In this document: in pieces, positions 1-12,790 of the stretch
Numbering within the stretch: the stretch's first letter is position 1
Layout of the letters: every line of letters starts with the position of its first letter
DNA from: Casuarius casuarius
Lineage: Eukaryota; Chordata; Aves; Casuariiformes; Casuariidae
Reading direction: 5' to 3'
Assembly: GCA_003342895.1 (NCBI GenBank)
Contig: PTFA01000160.1
Span: 313,483 to 377,482, forward strand
Length of the DNA stretch: 64,000 nucleotides
Made by a program: the position numbers and the translations under genes
Notes under the pieces: generated by a model
Database searches by the model: none
What the model was told of the DNA's origin: nothing
The model's input: only the letters and a program-made list of their open reading frames with translations

Positions 1-2698
1 TTCAGTCNCTTAAGTTTTCATTATTTGGGTCTTTTGCATGCAGTGCACACACATTAACATAACCTGATTTTCGGATGAGTTTTCTGTACATTANTTTCCC
101 CATTATTTTAATGCACCGGCGTTTGAAGGGGGGGGATAAGAGCTCCATTAAAGCCGTGNGGAGGCTGGCGGAGGCCTGAGCAGCCTTGCTGCAGTGCAGA
201 GCTCGGCGTGCTCCATCCTCGCGCAGCCGCCAGCCAGTGTGGCCTGTGTCACCCTCGGTCACCCGCGCCGCGCGGCCAGCCCTTCGGCACGTCTACATGT
301 CGTGGTTCCTCGGTAGCCGTCCGTCTACCCGTCACAACCATCCGGAGAGAAACAGAGAGCATGGTCTGCGCCAATACACATTGAATTTCTTTTGCATCTA
401 TAATACCCTAATCCAGTATTAAATAAAGGGAGTGGTATGAAATGCAGGTCTTTAAGAGAAAGTTTCTGGTGTTTTGCTTAAAAAGTCTCCAAATGTTTCT
501 TCTATAAATGCTCTCGGTAGCTACTTTCCTTCCTNTTTTTCCCTTGGACTCTTAGTGAACAAACTGTTTTGTTTGAGCTAAACACNGTGAATCATTGTGG
601 TTTCTCGGGCGTTTATTTTGCGCCGCGCTGGGGAAGCGGTCGGCTAGAGCTGGATCACCGGCAGAAACGTCGCTGGGGGCCGGTTCCCCGGTGCGCTTGC
701 TCGGAGGAATCGCACAGCTCCAGGTTCTCCGAGAAGGGAGCAGCAAAAGGCTTTGGAAACTTGGAAAGCAGCACGAGCCCGTCCCGGGCCCAGCNGGAGC
801 CGGACACGCGTGCACCGAGCCCGAGTGCCGTCGTCGGTCCCGCTTCCCTCGTCACGGNGCTGGGCACCAAACACGAGCACCGCGAGCCGGGACACAAGCG
901 AAGCAGCAAGCAGCAAACCCGCCTTTCGGCTACAAGAGTAAAAAAGAAAGACAAAACGATGTATCTATCCATGTTAAGCATTAATTTCTATTAGGAGCAG
1001 TATTTATTTATTGCAAGCCTGGTGGCACAGATCTATTCCTTTGCATTGCCTTTGCNGCAGTGTAACCTCCTTGACCAAAGTCAAACACCCGCTGGTGCAA
1101 GGGGGGATAGTCGGCNCCCGCCGTGCCAAGCCGAGCTCCCAGCACAGGTCTGGACGAACGGGCAGACGCAGCAGAGGATGGAGGCGGCGGGACCCCNCGC
1201 TGGCTCTTTCGGGCCGGCCTAAGCGTCGCGTTTCCAGCAGAGGGCAATGCACGCCAAAGAGAAAGGTGGTGGTCCCCGAAAAGCAGCGATGCTGGAAACN
1301 CTCCTGGCGATGGGGCGGTGGAAGGGGACGAGGTGCCGTGCGGCCCCCGGCAGCCCCGGTGCTCGGCTCCTGCGCGGGGGCCCTGGTGAGTGCCGCCGCC
1401 GTCTCCGGAGAGCCCTCTCCCCTTCGGAAATCTCTCCCTTTCTTTGTAAAGCACCCCGAGTGTTTATTTTAAACATAATTTTGAAGAATTTCCGCGAGCT
1501 GAAGGAAACTGAGCCAGCATCTGTCTGAAGGGCTGTGATTGCTCCTCATTTCCCAGGATTTCTTAGACATCGATGCCAAAATAGCAGCGTTTTTCCAGGA
1601 GAAGTCACTCTGTTTCAATAACATAATTCACTGACGGGAGCAAATCCATCTTTTCAGCTAGATCTGTCCACTGTGACTGGTGCGAGGTCTAAATTAAAGT
1701 CTGCTGTTTGGCTCATTAATGCTGAAGAAGAGAGACGTGTGAAAGCTGACCTAGATGCAGAGGAATCCTTCCCTGCGTGACGGTCCCTTCTCAGAAACGG
1801 CCCCTGGATCATTATCAAGCTTTCTCTGAAAAAGGCTCCTCAGCCAAGGCGAGGATGAGAGGCGTTTCGGTCTCACCTTAACTGTTAAGCGAGGAAAACG
1901 TGCTTAGTCCAAGCATACGTTAACAGCGGAGCTCTGGCCGTTCCCACGATGACCTGGGCAGGTCCCTCCTGGTGCACCAACACCTGCGTCCCCAAAGGAG
2001 CCTTATTGCACCTCTCTGCTCCCGTCTTGCACAGCGTCACTGCAGCGACGTGACTCATCCCTGAAAGGTGCTTGAAAGGACCGAAATGCAGACGGATGCG
2101 CTTTTGCGAGGCAAAGCTCGCGTGCAAGCCGTGCAAGCGGGTGGCAGCGAGAGGGGTGGCCGCTGCCACGCTCGTTCCCTGCCTCCGCGTGCCACCGCCG
2201 CGCCGGGCCCTCGCAGGAGCTNCTGGGCTTTTCCCCAGGCTTCTCCGGCCCCCGAGCAGACACACAGATGAGCCTTGCGCCCTGTTTATCACTAGGCAAA
2301 GACCATTTCCACCCCATGCGGTGGCTGGCGACCATGAGCATCTATTGCTCTCTCCTGCCCTCGTCCCCCGGCNCTCTGGTCCCCAGCCGAGCCCCGGGGA
2401 CGGCAGCGCCGTGCAGGGTCCCAAGGAAGTGTCTGCACAGCTCCTGCAAAAGCCGAGCCTGGGCGAGGAGCAACAGTGCGAGCACGAGGTTGCCGCGGTG
2501 CTGCCACCGGAGAGAGAGGCCTGCGCCGCTTTTATNTTATATTTTAGAAAATGATTTTTTTCCAGCTTTGGAGCGATTCGCCCAAGGCTCCCGCTCCCAA
2601 GCAGCGGGGAGTGCAGATGTGCGGGGGGCCCGGCACCGCCAGCCCCCGCAGCGCGTGTGCTCTTCTGCGCCGGCTCCTCCCGGTCCCTCCTCTGCCTC
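1..2698. other. Intergenic, GC-rich
   Basis: Mostly GC-rich with scattered n calls and CpG clusters near 600-1400 and 2070-2690. The minus-strand frame at 1885-2787 is the longest but crosses n calls and shows no domain. I see no gene. Confidence 0.5.
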
Positions 2699-2722
2699 CA
2701 TAGTTTCATAGTTTCATAGTTT
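2699..2722. repeat. CATAGTTT octamer repeated three times
   Basis: Three head-to-tail copies of CATAGTTT are followed by CTAG. Eight-base terminal repeats of this form end some bird CR1 elements, here in minus orientation. The following sequence does not read clearly as a CR1 body, so this may be a bare octamer remnant or a simple microsatellite. Confidence 0.55.
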
Positions 2723-3734
2723 CTAGAAGCTCTGCCATGGACTTTCCGTCGTTCTCCGTGGTCCCATGGGCACACGCCGCTTGGCAAGACTGTGAAAACA
2801 CTTGGTGCCTCTGAGCTTCTCCAAGGCTGGGAAGATCTTTAGAAAGGGAGCTTGGAAACCACGGAAAGAAGTAACGTTTCCCAGGGACCGCTCAGAGGCT
2901 GGGCGATAGCCAGCCATCCTCTTCCTCCTCTGGTTTTCCCTTTCTCCCAATGAATGACCCGCTGTGGTGACCACGAACAGCGTCGCTGCCCCTGCCTGCC
3001 TGGTCCAGGCGAGAGGACGGGGCATCTACAGCCCCCTCACCGCGTTGCCCCCACCACCCCCAGAGCCGGCAAAAGAGGCCGTGTGTGCTGACTGCAGCCG
3101 CGCAGGCACCCAAGGTGCGGATGCCAGAGCTGGAAGCAAAGCCGTAGACCAGAAGCATTTGCGGATGTCTTCGGAGGAGATCAAGGCATGCCCTGAGCCA
3201 CCGCGGTTTTGCAAAGGTGTCTCCTGGCAGGGTTCAGACCTTTCCATGACCTCCACCACCCCGGCTGACAGAGTTTCCCCTTTGCTCATGCAGTGGCTGT
3301 GCAAAATGCAGGAAGCTGCTGTCACCAAATGCAAATCTCATCTGCAGCTGGTGGCCCCGCACCAGATCTCTCCCCACCTTGCAGTCCTTCAGGCTGCATC
3401 GCACGGGCCTGCTCCATCCCCCTGAAACACCACTGCCGAGGGATGCTCTGCCTTTCCCCGGGTCCAAGAAAGGCTTCTGCAGCCAGGGAGAGGGGAGGAT
3501 GAACCGGGTTTCCTCAGATGACTAAAGAAATGGGAGAATCTGTAATGTTCATGGAACGAGAGGAAGAAATGTTCTAGTTTTTCACTGCCGAAAATAGGCC
3601 CAAGTTTTCGATAAAACGCAGACCACTCTGTGAAGCTTTCACAGAGAGCAACTTGACCTTTGAAGTACAGCTTCAAGATTGGGTGTCTTGGCTTGTGAAC
3701 CAGCGTGAATCGTTTAGGGAATAATATTTAAAGT

Positions 3735-3804
3735 AAAAAAAAAAAAAAAAAAAAAAGAAAAGTCTATTGGAATTCTGGTCAGACAGAACTACTATGCTAA
3801 ACAA
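3735..3804. repeat. A22 tract and flank before the gap
   Basis: A run of 22 A (3735-3756) is followed by a flank with AGTCTATT. The same octamer follows the poly-A runs of the two identical units after the gap, which suggests that all three belong to one repeated or mis-assembled locus. Confidence 0.6.
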
Positions 3805-3818
3805 NNNNNNNNNNNNNN
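3805..3818. other. Assembly gap of 14 n
   Basis: Fourteen unknown bases lie between a unique flank and a 20-base poly-A tract. The poly-A context is a typical place for assembly failure. Confidence 0.95.
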
Positions 3819-4037
3819 AAAAAAAAAAAAAAAAAAAAGGCAAGTCTATTACCAGAACTGTGGAGAAATCCCCTTTGTTTCAATGAACTTGAAACCTGAG
3901 ACGAGAATGCGAACCCTGGGAGTGTCGGAAAAAAAAAAAAAAAAAAAGGCAAGTCTATTACCAGAACTGTGGAGAAATCCCCTTTGTTTCAATGAACTTG
4001 AAACCTGAGACGAGAATGCGAACCCTGGGAGTGTCGG
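3819..4037. repeat. Perfect tandem duplication, 109-bp period
   Basis: Two copies of a 90-base unit (3839-3928 and 3948-4037) are identical by eye, each preceded by a poly-A run (A20 at 3819-3838, A19 at 3929-3947). Perfect identity directly beside a gap suggests an assembly artefact, although a real recent duplication is possible. Confidence 0.85.
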
Positions 4038-7000
4038 GTCTGTCATCAGCCACAAAGNGCTCTGGGGATTCCAGCTATGCAAATCTCCCCCAGATCCGGG
4101 CTGTTGCCCACGCTGGCGATCTGCAGGGCCTGAGCTTTCTTGCNGAGCATCCCTCCCCATTGCAGCGGCTGGCTGGCGCGGGGCAGCCGGCGGCAGGTCA
4201 CGCGCTGCTCCGTGGCGTGGCACGCTGGTAAGGGCATTTTCGGCTGCTGCAGTTCCAGGGAGGTCGCTGCAGACACATCCAGGAAAAAAGGCGTTTAGTA
4301 TCTCCAGGTTCTGCTGCTGCTGGTGGACATTCGGGGCCGGCATCGTTGTCTCGTCCCATCTGTCAGCAGTAGTTGACTGAACCCGAAAGCAGCAGTCCAA
4401 CGACTTCAGGAAAGCATCTCAGATGCCTCTTCCATTCTCCAATAACCGGGCTTTGAAGTTACCACGTGCCTTCACACATGCTTCTAGCAACCTGCTGGCA
4501 CAAACCACCGGTAGGTTTGCGTCGTGCGCCCGTGGTCCCTGCTTGCTGCTGGGCTGTGCAAGGCGCACGGCATCGTCCCGCACGAGCAGGCTGGCTCCTG
4601 GGTCAGCCCGGAGGGCTGCTGGAGANGAGGCAGCAGAAGCTCTCGAGCCCACAGCGCTGGGTGCGCAAGGGCCGTACTAGCAAAGTGAAAAGCTAAAGAC
4701 TGCTTGGTCTCTTGTGGACTTGTTTCAAAACATCACTGAATACTGTACCCAAAGCAGAAATACTTCNGTCTTTAGATGAGAGGAAGAGGGTCTCCCCTCC
4801 TGCAACAGCCATGAACTGCTTACCGANACTGTACGCAGACCCTGTGGCAGGTTCGAGGGCACACAGGACTTCAAGCTCCCCAGAGGCTTTTTATAAGGGG
4901 AAGGAAATGCTTTCTATTATCAGTCTTATCATCCTGCGTAGGGTTTATTTCCTTCACGTTTGCGAAGGTGTTCCGAAGCGGGGCTGATGGGGACCAGCTT
5001 GCTGGAAGGGGTGCAGCAGCGAGAGCGTGGGTTTCCTCTCTGCTGCTTAGCTCTAGAAGAGGAGGTGCAAGCGGGCAGCATCTCCCTGTCCTTTGATGTT
5101 GCTCTGCACCTCTGTTTCCCGTGTAAGGAGTCAAGTTTGGTTCAAATGCAGCTAGTTCACTAATCAGATTTGACTGTAATAAGGTAATAATCTTCTCTTT
5201 ACATCATAGCTAAGAGAATCAGATACCTGAAATTTTATTTTGCACTGCTGTTAGCTTGGTGAGCATATGATGCAACTTGGGAACCTCTGTTCCTCAGATA
5301 ATGTCACTTGTGGTGGAGGTTTTAAGCTCCACTCCAGGCCTGATCCACAGTCACTGGAATCAGAGACAAATTAGGTCTCCAGTTTCAGCACAGATGAGAA
5401 AGTTGCCATCAGGCTCTGATGTGCTTTACATTTTCTTGGGATTTTTCTTGCAAACCTGTCAAGGTGGAGATACAACAATCAAAGCAGCAGGAGCGGCCAC
5501 GGTCATATGGTGACTTTTGCAAAATGCTAACAGTCCCTAGGCTTTTGTGCTCTTTCTTCTCGTTTTTATTTAGCGTTAAGAACTATTCTGAGGGATTTAT
5601 TTGCATAACAGAATGTGCAGTTAGAAGACACTGAACGAAAATCTCAGAGTGGTGGGATTACTTGTTTCTGTGTGTATATTCCTCAGGTTTCGAACAGGAA
5701 AGCTCATTAAAGAGCTCCTTGGTACAAGAGCAAGCAGAAGGATAGCAGATTGCCCAGCTCTGGCGTAAGAATCTGCTGCTGCTCTTATTCCCTCCTCCGT
5801 GTTTGTGTTTGCATTTTATGTTTAAAGTTCTCCATCCACCAGCCCCTTAGGCACTGCAGGAGCCTCTCCTGTTGGAGCCAGTTCTTTTACACAAGCAAGT
5901 GCTTGTTGGAAGTCCTTGTTCCTCCGATTTCATATTTACTTATTTAAACTAAATGAACCACTGTGAAGAGGAGAGGCTGAGCCCGTAGGCAGCAGGTCAC
6001 AGCAGGGATGTGGGACAGGAGCAGAGCAGTTACGCTGAGCCTCGACATCTCCCACATCCTAGCCAGGCTCTTCTGCAACATCTCCCACACCCTCTCTCAC
6101 ATCTCTCATGTTTCTGGGGTAGAGAAGCAGGGAAGTGAGAAGAGTTGTTTTATTTTCTATTAAAAGCTTTGAAAGATCTCTCTTTTGTCCCGATGTGGAG
6201 TAAGGAGGTAACTGAAGACATAATATACTATAGATAACAGCAGAATAGTTTCCTCTGCAGCTCTAAATAGAGATAATCTAGTCTCATTAGTATTTTTGAT
6301 AGCTCTCCATCACTGACTTTGCAAATCAATCTGAAGATAGCTCCCGAGACAGTATTCGGGGATTCATATCATGTGTAGCCGGGCTGGAATAAGCTGATAA
6401 CCATCATCATTTCCATTGCTTTGGATGGTAAGTGGTGTTGTACTGACCTTGGCTAAATTCATTTTAGTTGTTAGTTTAAGACTAGTTAAACGCTCATTCA
6501 TACTATGAAAATGAAATGAGTCACTTAGGATTTAAAAGAAATTTTCTGAAGTCTCATTTTGCATAGTGTGAAATTCTCAGCTCTGTTCAGTCCTTCTTCT
6601 GTGGTATGTCTTGTACTAAATGGTTCTTTTTTTTCCCAGAGTATGTGAATTTAGGATTTTTCTGAATGTTAGAATAACTGCTTTGCTGCCAAAAGGACAG
6701 GGAAAACAAGTGGATGATATTTATTTAAAGCTTGACCTGGTAGTGGGTTGAAAGAAATGTCCCGGTATTGTAAGATAAATTAATTGCCTGAATGTCTCCC
6801 GTACAAAAGAGCTTGAAGTAAAATTGAGAGACAAACACAAAAGAAAGTTTTAATAGAAGTTTCTTAAATATATGTTTGATAGAAGCAAAAATAGGTTTCC
6901 TTTGCATGCTCCGGAGTGCATGCACACCGCGTACAGCACAAATAGCCCTGCTTGCTCACGCGTCTTGAGAGCAGCAGATGTCCAAAGAAGGCACCTCCGG

Positions 7001-10000
7001 AGCATCTGCAAGGGTCGCCTTCCTGGGCACCACCACCACAGAGCCGCACAGGGCTGTGTTTGCGGCAAGGAATATTAAGGAATAAAGTTTTATGCAGTTC
7101 TCTGAATTTATAACCTGGAAGCGTGGGGAGGNTGCAAAATCTTTGACAATTGCATTGTGCAACCAGAAGAGACGATTGCAGCTAGCAAATGCGGCCTGAT
7201 GCTTTTCCCAACCCTCCTACCCTGTCGAATGGGAGAGGAGGGCGCCGGGGTGAGCTCATCCCATCTGCCAGGTGCTGTAGGGGATCAGACTGACTTCTGG
7301 CACTTGGATTTATGGGGGGCTTCATTATCCTCCTGGAGTCGTCGTGCTCCAGGTGCAGCAAGGCGCTGCGCGGCAGGGCAAGCTTGACGGCCCGCCGAGC
7401 CCAGGGCTGCCGGTCCCCGGCACGGAGCCGGGAGTCTCAGCTCCTGCCACTCCTCAGTGCCTTCGAATATTCTCATTTTACTCATTGCTTTTATAAAATT
7501 GCCGGAGATGCAGAGCGACGACCGTGGCCTCGCCACTGCAGGTGACGGAGCCGGTGCGTTAGCGGTTGTGCCGGCACTTTCCAAGGACAGCCCTGACCGG
7601 TGGACGGCGGCTCTTTGGCATGTCAATACAACCGATAACACCTCCATCTCAAGAAGTCAGTGTCACCTTGCTCTCAGCTTCCTTGCTTTTGCACCACCCA
7701 ACCCTTCCGGTTTTATTAAAACTCTGCCACGACGGGTGTTAGAGCGATAGCGCGGTTTAACCAAACCCGGGGGAGAGGCCCAGGAGACGACCCCGCCGCG
7801 CCGTCTCGTTAGTCCGTGTCGAAATATCTAGATAGACAAGGGAGGATTTAAACCCTTAAAAATAAAACAAGTGACAACGGGCAGCAAAGGGCTTCCCCTC
7901 GCAGCTGGCCGGCAGCCACCCCGCTCCCCGGGGAAGCCCGGCGCGGCCGCGGTGCCCTGGGAGGAGCGGGGAAAGGAAGATCCCCATGAAGACTGCATGG
8001 TCCGCATAAATAATGTGTGCACTTTAATAAAACAGGATAATATTTAGGAACGTGGTAGTGAGCCAAATGTTGACAAATACCTTGAGAAGCTGCTTATATC
8101 TGCTTGCCCGAGCAAACGATCCCGGTCGGGGACTGTCAACACTTGAAGCACAGCAGAAGCATAAACACTTGCTTAATTACAGTACTTCGAGCAGCATTTA
8201 GTTGCTCTTGCAAGTCATATTTCAGGCTTCCAGAATAACAACATGTCACAGAGCATCAAATAATTAAGATTTCCTTCTTGCAGAAGGAACCGGCTCGGTT
8301 AGGCAACATCCTAACATAACAGAGCACGTCACAGCTTTTCTGGGGCAGAGATTCAGCCCCGTCTCAGAGGCCGTAGCAGAGGAGTTGCTCTCAGAAGAAA
8401 TGCGTCCTTGCAATCTCAGAGCTTCCCATCTAAAACGCGTGCTACCTGGGCTGGAACATTTGCCTTTCGCTACACCTGAGCTCACTTCAGCTGACACGCA
8501 AAGCAACTATTTTGTTCCCTGCACGTCGGAGGCGATGCGGCTCTTGCTGCAGAAGGGAAGGACCTCTCGCCGGCGCAGCGGGCGCACGCGGGTCCAGAGC
8601 CCCTTTCCCTGGTGCTTCCCTTCTGGTCCTAGTGAGGGGGAAGAAACACCTCCGAGGCTGACCACGAGCAGTGTGACCGCAAACTTTGAGGTCTGACTGG
8701 TGAGGGGAGCGCAGACAGAGCAGGAGTCCCCCTGCACTTGCCTTTTCCTTCCTTTTTGTGGAGCCGGATCTCTAATTTGGCAGCCTCTGCGCACATTGCT
8801 GCCTTGGGTTAGACCACATCAAAACGTCACAGGTTCAGTTTTCAGCTCTACTAGTTTAAGCACTGAATAACTCCTTTGCTACCAGCAGGGAACCTCAGGT
8901 GTTGACTGGGACAGTTTTGACTGTAAAGGCCTAACATAGCCCAAACAAAAGCATATTAGAGCTTAAATTCCTTGCACTTGAGCTTTGTGCCCCAAAGCAC
9001 GCGTCTTCTCAAACGGCCAGAGTTTTATTGCTGCGTTTGAGCTGGCAAGGTGTACTGAAGGTCTGGAAATACAACAGAGAAAGGTTGCAAATAGCAGTTT
9101 GGCAATTAATACACTTTCTTTTGGCTCATTTCATTTTTATTTTCACTTTTCAAATATTGCAAAACATAGCACAAAAGTTCAAGCTCTTAACACTCGTTTG
9201 AGGAGAAATGCAATTATTGCCATCCTCACCAGGCAGACAAGGAGACCAAGGAGCAGATGTCAAAGGTCCCGTCCCTCGAGCGGTCTCTGAAGCGTGACGC
9301 CTGTGTCCTCAGCCTTGGTTTCAGTTTCCAGCGCTGTTGCCCATCGGCAGCTCCTCTCCGCCGGCCTGGTCCTCTCTTCTGCCCCGCTCCTCGGGGGACC
9401 TGGAAGACCCTTGCTAGCGCTCGTGCATGTCTCTCCATACGTCAGGAGCACGGATCACCCAAATTGCAGCTCCTGCTGGACACAGGTCTTCAACACAGAG
9501 GTCTTCTCAGCCTCCCCTTTATAGAGCTGCAGGAAACAGCTTTGTTCTGGCCTTGCACATCCTGTTTATCTCTGGCAGGGGCTGCTGAAGGAGCTATTTG
9601 CTATGTGTTGCAGCGAGCTCCCAAGCACAGCTCCCGGCAGCGCTCGGAGGCGCAGCGGCTCCCCTGCTCTCCGGCGCGGGGACCTCTCACGCTGGGCTGA
9701 TGCCAGCTGCGGGATGAGCCTGGGTAGTCTAGGTCAGCGTGGAGGCCACCTTGTCCCTTGATCCTACCTGCTGAGTCTCGTGATTAACCTGAGTTATAGA
9801 CATTTTAGGACATAGATCATTTTTTCAGTATATGATATGGCTCTTGGCTCAATGAATCCCTGAGTCAGCCTCTAAGCACCTTTTTTATGTAAAAATACTT
9901 GGATTGCTTCACTTTTTACAACCATTCATGAAATATCATTTGTTTAATATGTACGATGAATAAACTCCAGATGGAAAACAACCAAAGCAAGCCTGTCCTG

Positions 10001-10260
10001 CTCTACAGCTGTTAACACCACCCTCAGCCTAGCTTGGTCTGGTTTCCCTGCCAAGGGGCACGTCAACCCCTTGAGCTCCTCACAACAAGCGAGGCCAAAT
10101 AATGTCAGAAAACAGGAAGGTTTTATCTCAGTAGTGTTCCAAAATGTGAGCCTTGGTCCTGGCTTCCTGGTTATTGAATGTTTTTCAAACCGATACGTTC
10201 AAACCGTGTTGAAGTGTATTCTGTTTGGTGTCACCCAGCTGCTTCTTTGGGGAGATTGTG
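4038..10260. other. Intergenic, no gene recognised
   Basis: GC-rich parts (4040-4680, 7200-8000, 9200-9720) alternate with AT-rich parts (5160-6900, 9780-10070). The part below 10261 was checked for helices 6-7 of the degenerate receptor without success. Confidence 0.5.
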
Positions 10261-10932
10261 CTATTTTGTTTTTAGTGTAGATCTGTTAGACATACTAAAA
10301 AATATTTTGTAGTAAATGTATACATTGACAATTCTTAAAAATATCCCAAGGAAGTAACTGAGGGACCTGAGAAGAGCTGCAAGTCTGCCTGAGAAATCAA
10401 ACAGCAGAGTGCAATTGCTGCTGATGTGAGCAGATACGCTGTTGGCCTTCAGGAAGTCTTCCATCTGGAATATGACACACTCCGCAGTTATTAAGATCCA
10501 GACGATCCTGGATGTCAGTTTGGCATTTTTCACCGTCCTTATGTGGCGAGACTCCATGGGAAAGAACGTTATTAAATAAGCCTCGAAGGCGATGCAGCTC
10601 AGCAGCAAGCAGCTAATGTGTGCGTTTGCAGTAAGGAGATTCTGCAGCAGGGCTGACGTAAACGCTGTAGATAAGATGCGAACATCAAAGGTCCATATGA
10701 TCATGTCAGAAACAAGGCAAACGGAAACCAGGATGTCTGCTTTTGCTATGCTTGAAATGAGAACCGTAGTAGACTTGGACGAAACCTTCGCAGACTGCAG
10801 GAGGATGATCGTATACAAACTGCCCAGCAGGCCCAGAAAGGTGCTGACAGCATTTGAAGAAGACAGGACAAGGTACTGGATGTACTTAAGTACCAAGTAT
10901 CTCCTGAGATCCTTCATGTGGTCTCTCTCCAT
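10261..10932 (-). pseudogene. Degenerate P2Y/LPA-type G-protein-coupled receptor, truncated after helix 5
   Basis: A 223-codon open frame starts at an ATG at 10932 (a second ATG lies at 10917) and aligns without large gaps to the first five helices of LPAR4/LPAR6-type receptors. It keeps Asp66 in a SSIAKADIL helix-2 motif, Trp145 in helix 4 and, after helix 3, FPMESRHIRTVKNAK, which resembles the PF-S-RT-NAK loop of LPAR6. An Asn-Cys-Thr site lies at 173-175. Key residues are missing: Ser38 replaces the helix-1 Asn, no Cys tops helix 3, DRY has become Glu-Ala-Tyr (117-119), and the helix-5 Pro is absent. A stop follows helix 5. Helices 6-7 were not found in any frame of the next 300 bases. 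No in-frame stop interrupts it, so it may instead be a young relic or one exon of a spliced gene. The reading frame also stays open upstream to an ATG at 11049. Assignment to the receptor class is firm; the exact member is unknown. Confidence 0.65.
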
Positions 10933-10956
10933 AGAAATGCCAATTAGGGAAGAATA

Positions 10957-10978
10957 CCTGAAATACATATAGGAAAGG
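10957..10978 (-). promoter_or_regulatory. Candidate splice acceptor before the degenerate receptor
   Basis: Read on the minus strand, a pyrimidine-rich stretch ends in ATTTCAG with AG at 10959-10958. A first exon base at 10957 would place the ATG at 10932 only 25 bases inside the exon. This matches the usual design of single-coding-exon receptors of this family and supports 10932 rather than 11049 as the ancestral start. It is an inference from sequence pattern only. Confidence 0.45.
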
Positions 10979-11049
10979 TTGGTTACATGTGAAACAAGTG
11001 GGATGGAGTCCAGAGAAATTATTTTGTGCTTGCATTTGCATAGCCACAT

Positions 11050-12790
11050 GCTAATATCCTGCCCACTAGCATAATCATGGCATTGGTTGGTTTCGTAGCT
11101 TCAGAGCTGTCGGGTGTGTGAAATTCTGAGAGTGGATCAATTAGGAAATAAATTGAGTATAAGCCCAGTGGATAGCGTTTTGCTATAACTAGCACTGTTA
11201 TCCGTCAGGGGCCATCGCAGGAAATCGGAATGACTCTGGACTGATGCTGGAATAATTTAGGTCAGAATATGACTGCTTTCATTGTGCAAGCTTTGTTCTG
11301 TTTGTTTGCCTTCATGGGATGATAATTCCAGAATGAAGAATCCATTCTTTACAGTGTTGCAGCAGGAAAAAGATTTCCTGTTACGCTGTGCAGAGGAGCA
11401 AATGAGATGTTTATTATTCATTCTGAGAAACAAAGTAATAAACTAGTGGGAATGCTAGCCAAGAAATGTCCCGGTTGATTTAGTAACTGAGAATTACAAT
11501 AACAAATGCTGTAATTCCTGCAAAATAGAATTTCACTCCTGACAGTGGTATGAAACAAGATTCTCAGAAAAGGTATTTGACTTGCTTGGATTAATTCCGA
11601 GGAAACCCCTTAAATAAAGATGTGGGTAGCTTTTGCATGGATATCTCCCATACATTTTGGCGTGTCCTTGCAGTGTCACCAAAAAAACTTCAGTCAATAA
11701 GGAGAATTTTAATAGAGGAGAGAGAAGAGACAGAGGGAAACAGCATGTTCTGATAGAGAAGAAAATCTTTTCCTTTCATATGGTCGCTCCTCTCAGCTAG
11801 TGATGTTTCCTGGCTTCTGCCCAAAATCACGGCCATGTTCTGTCATGCAGCTCAGCCTCTGCAAAGTCCGGCCTGTCTGGCCTGTCTTTGGGCTCCCTGC
11901 TTGCTCTCTTTTTCCTGTCATCCTGTAAACTCTTCATATATATTCATTTGGAGGCTAATTTCTGAAAAAAAATAGGATGCCCAAGCACAGCCTGTAAAAT
12001 GCCAATAATTACAGATACTGAGCTGCTGGGGGCAGAGGTGGGCTCAAGCAGTGCACAAGCCACTGCTGACCCAGAAGCCTGGGGGGTTAAATTTTGCTGA
12101 CCAGGGATGTGAGCTCCGGCATGACCCGTGGACGGCGGTAGCATCCCTGCGCTCGCTGAAGCTTGCCTCGGTGCTACCACCATTGCAAAGTTTGTCTAAT
12201 GTTCTGGTTTTATTTCTACATCTCTGTGGGAGTAAACCAAAAGCCAAGAGCCATTTTAAGAATAATTGCTAAAACCTATTGTTTGAGTTTCTTTTTCTTA
12301 AGTTGCACTAACAAAGCCTAAACGCAGCTTGCTATTTTCCTGCGAGGGTGTGTTACGTGCTTGGCAGCCACCAGCCTTTTATTTCCTGGGCTTAGCAGAG
12401 CTACATTTGGAGCAACTCTCCTTTCCCACCCAGACAGCTATATCATTGTGTTTCCATTTTGTTTAGTAGCTGGATCTCCTCACGCAACTAGCTGGGTGTG
12501 TCTGAGTCTATGGTGATATCGTACAACGAACAACAAAATTCATGAGAACAGCCAGTCCCGCCAGGCTGCCACGGAGATTCCTTCTCCATCTGATCGTTAT
12601 CGCACATTGAAGGTTGCAAATGGGCCCTTTCCTTTTAATCCAGTGGCCAGTGGTACCCGGATGCCCTGATTCTGCCCCGCGGGGTCCTTCACACCTCATG
12701 TAGAGTATTTTAGCTCAGTGAGATTAAGTTTGCTTATGTGGCTGTTCATTTTCATTTTGTGTCAACATGCTGAGGTAACCTGAGCATTCA
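11050..12790. other. Intergenic, AT-rich
   Basis: I see no gene, RNA or recognisable repeat. It lies upstream of the degenerate receptor and could hold a lost 5' exon. Confidence 0.45.

Noticed and set aside
1885..2787. 300-codon open frame on the minus strand
   Set aside because: It crosses n calls, overlaps several other open frames in GC-rich DNA, and shows no domain, membrane pattern or recognisable similarity.
10592..10972. 126-codon plus-strand frame opposite the degenerate receptor
   Set aside because: It is an antisense shadow of the receptor frame with no domain of its own.
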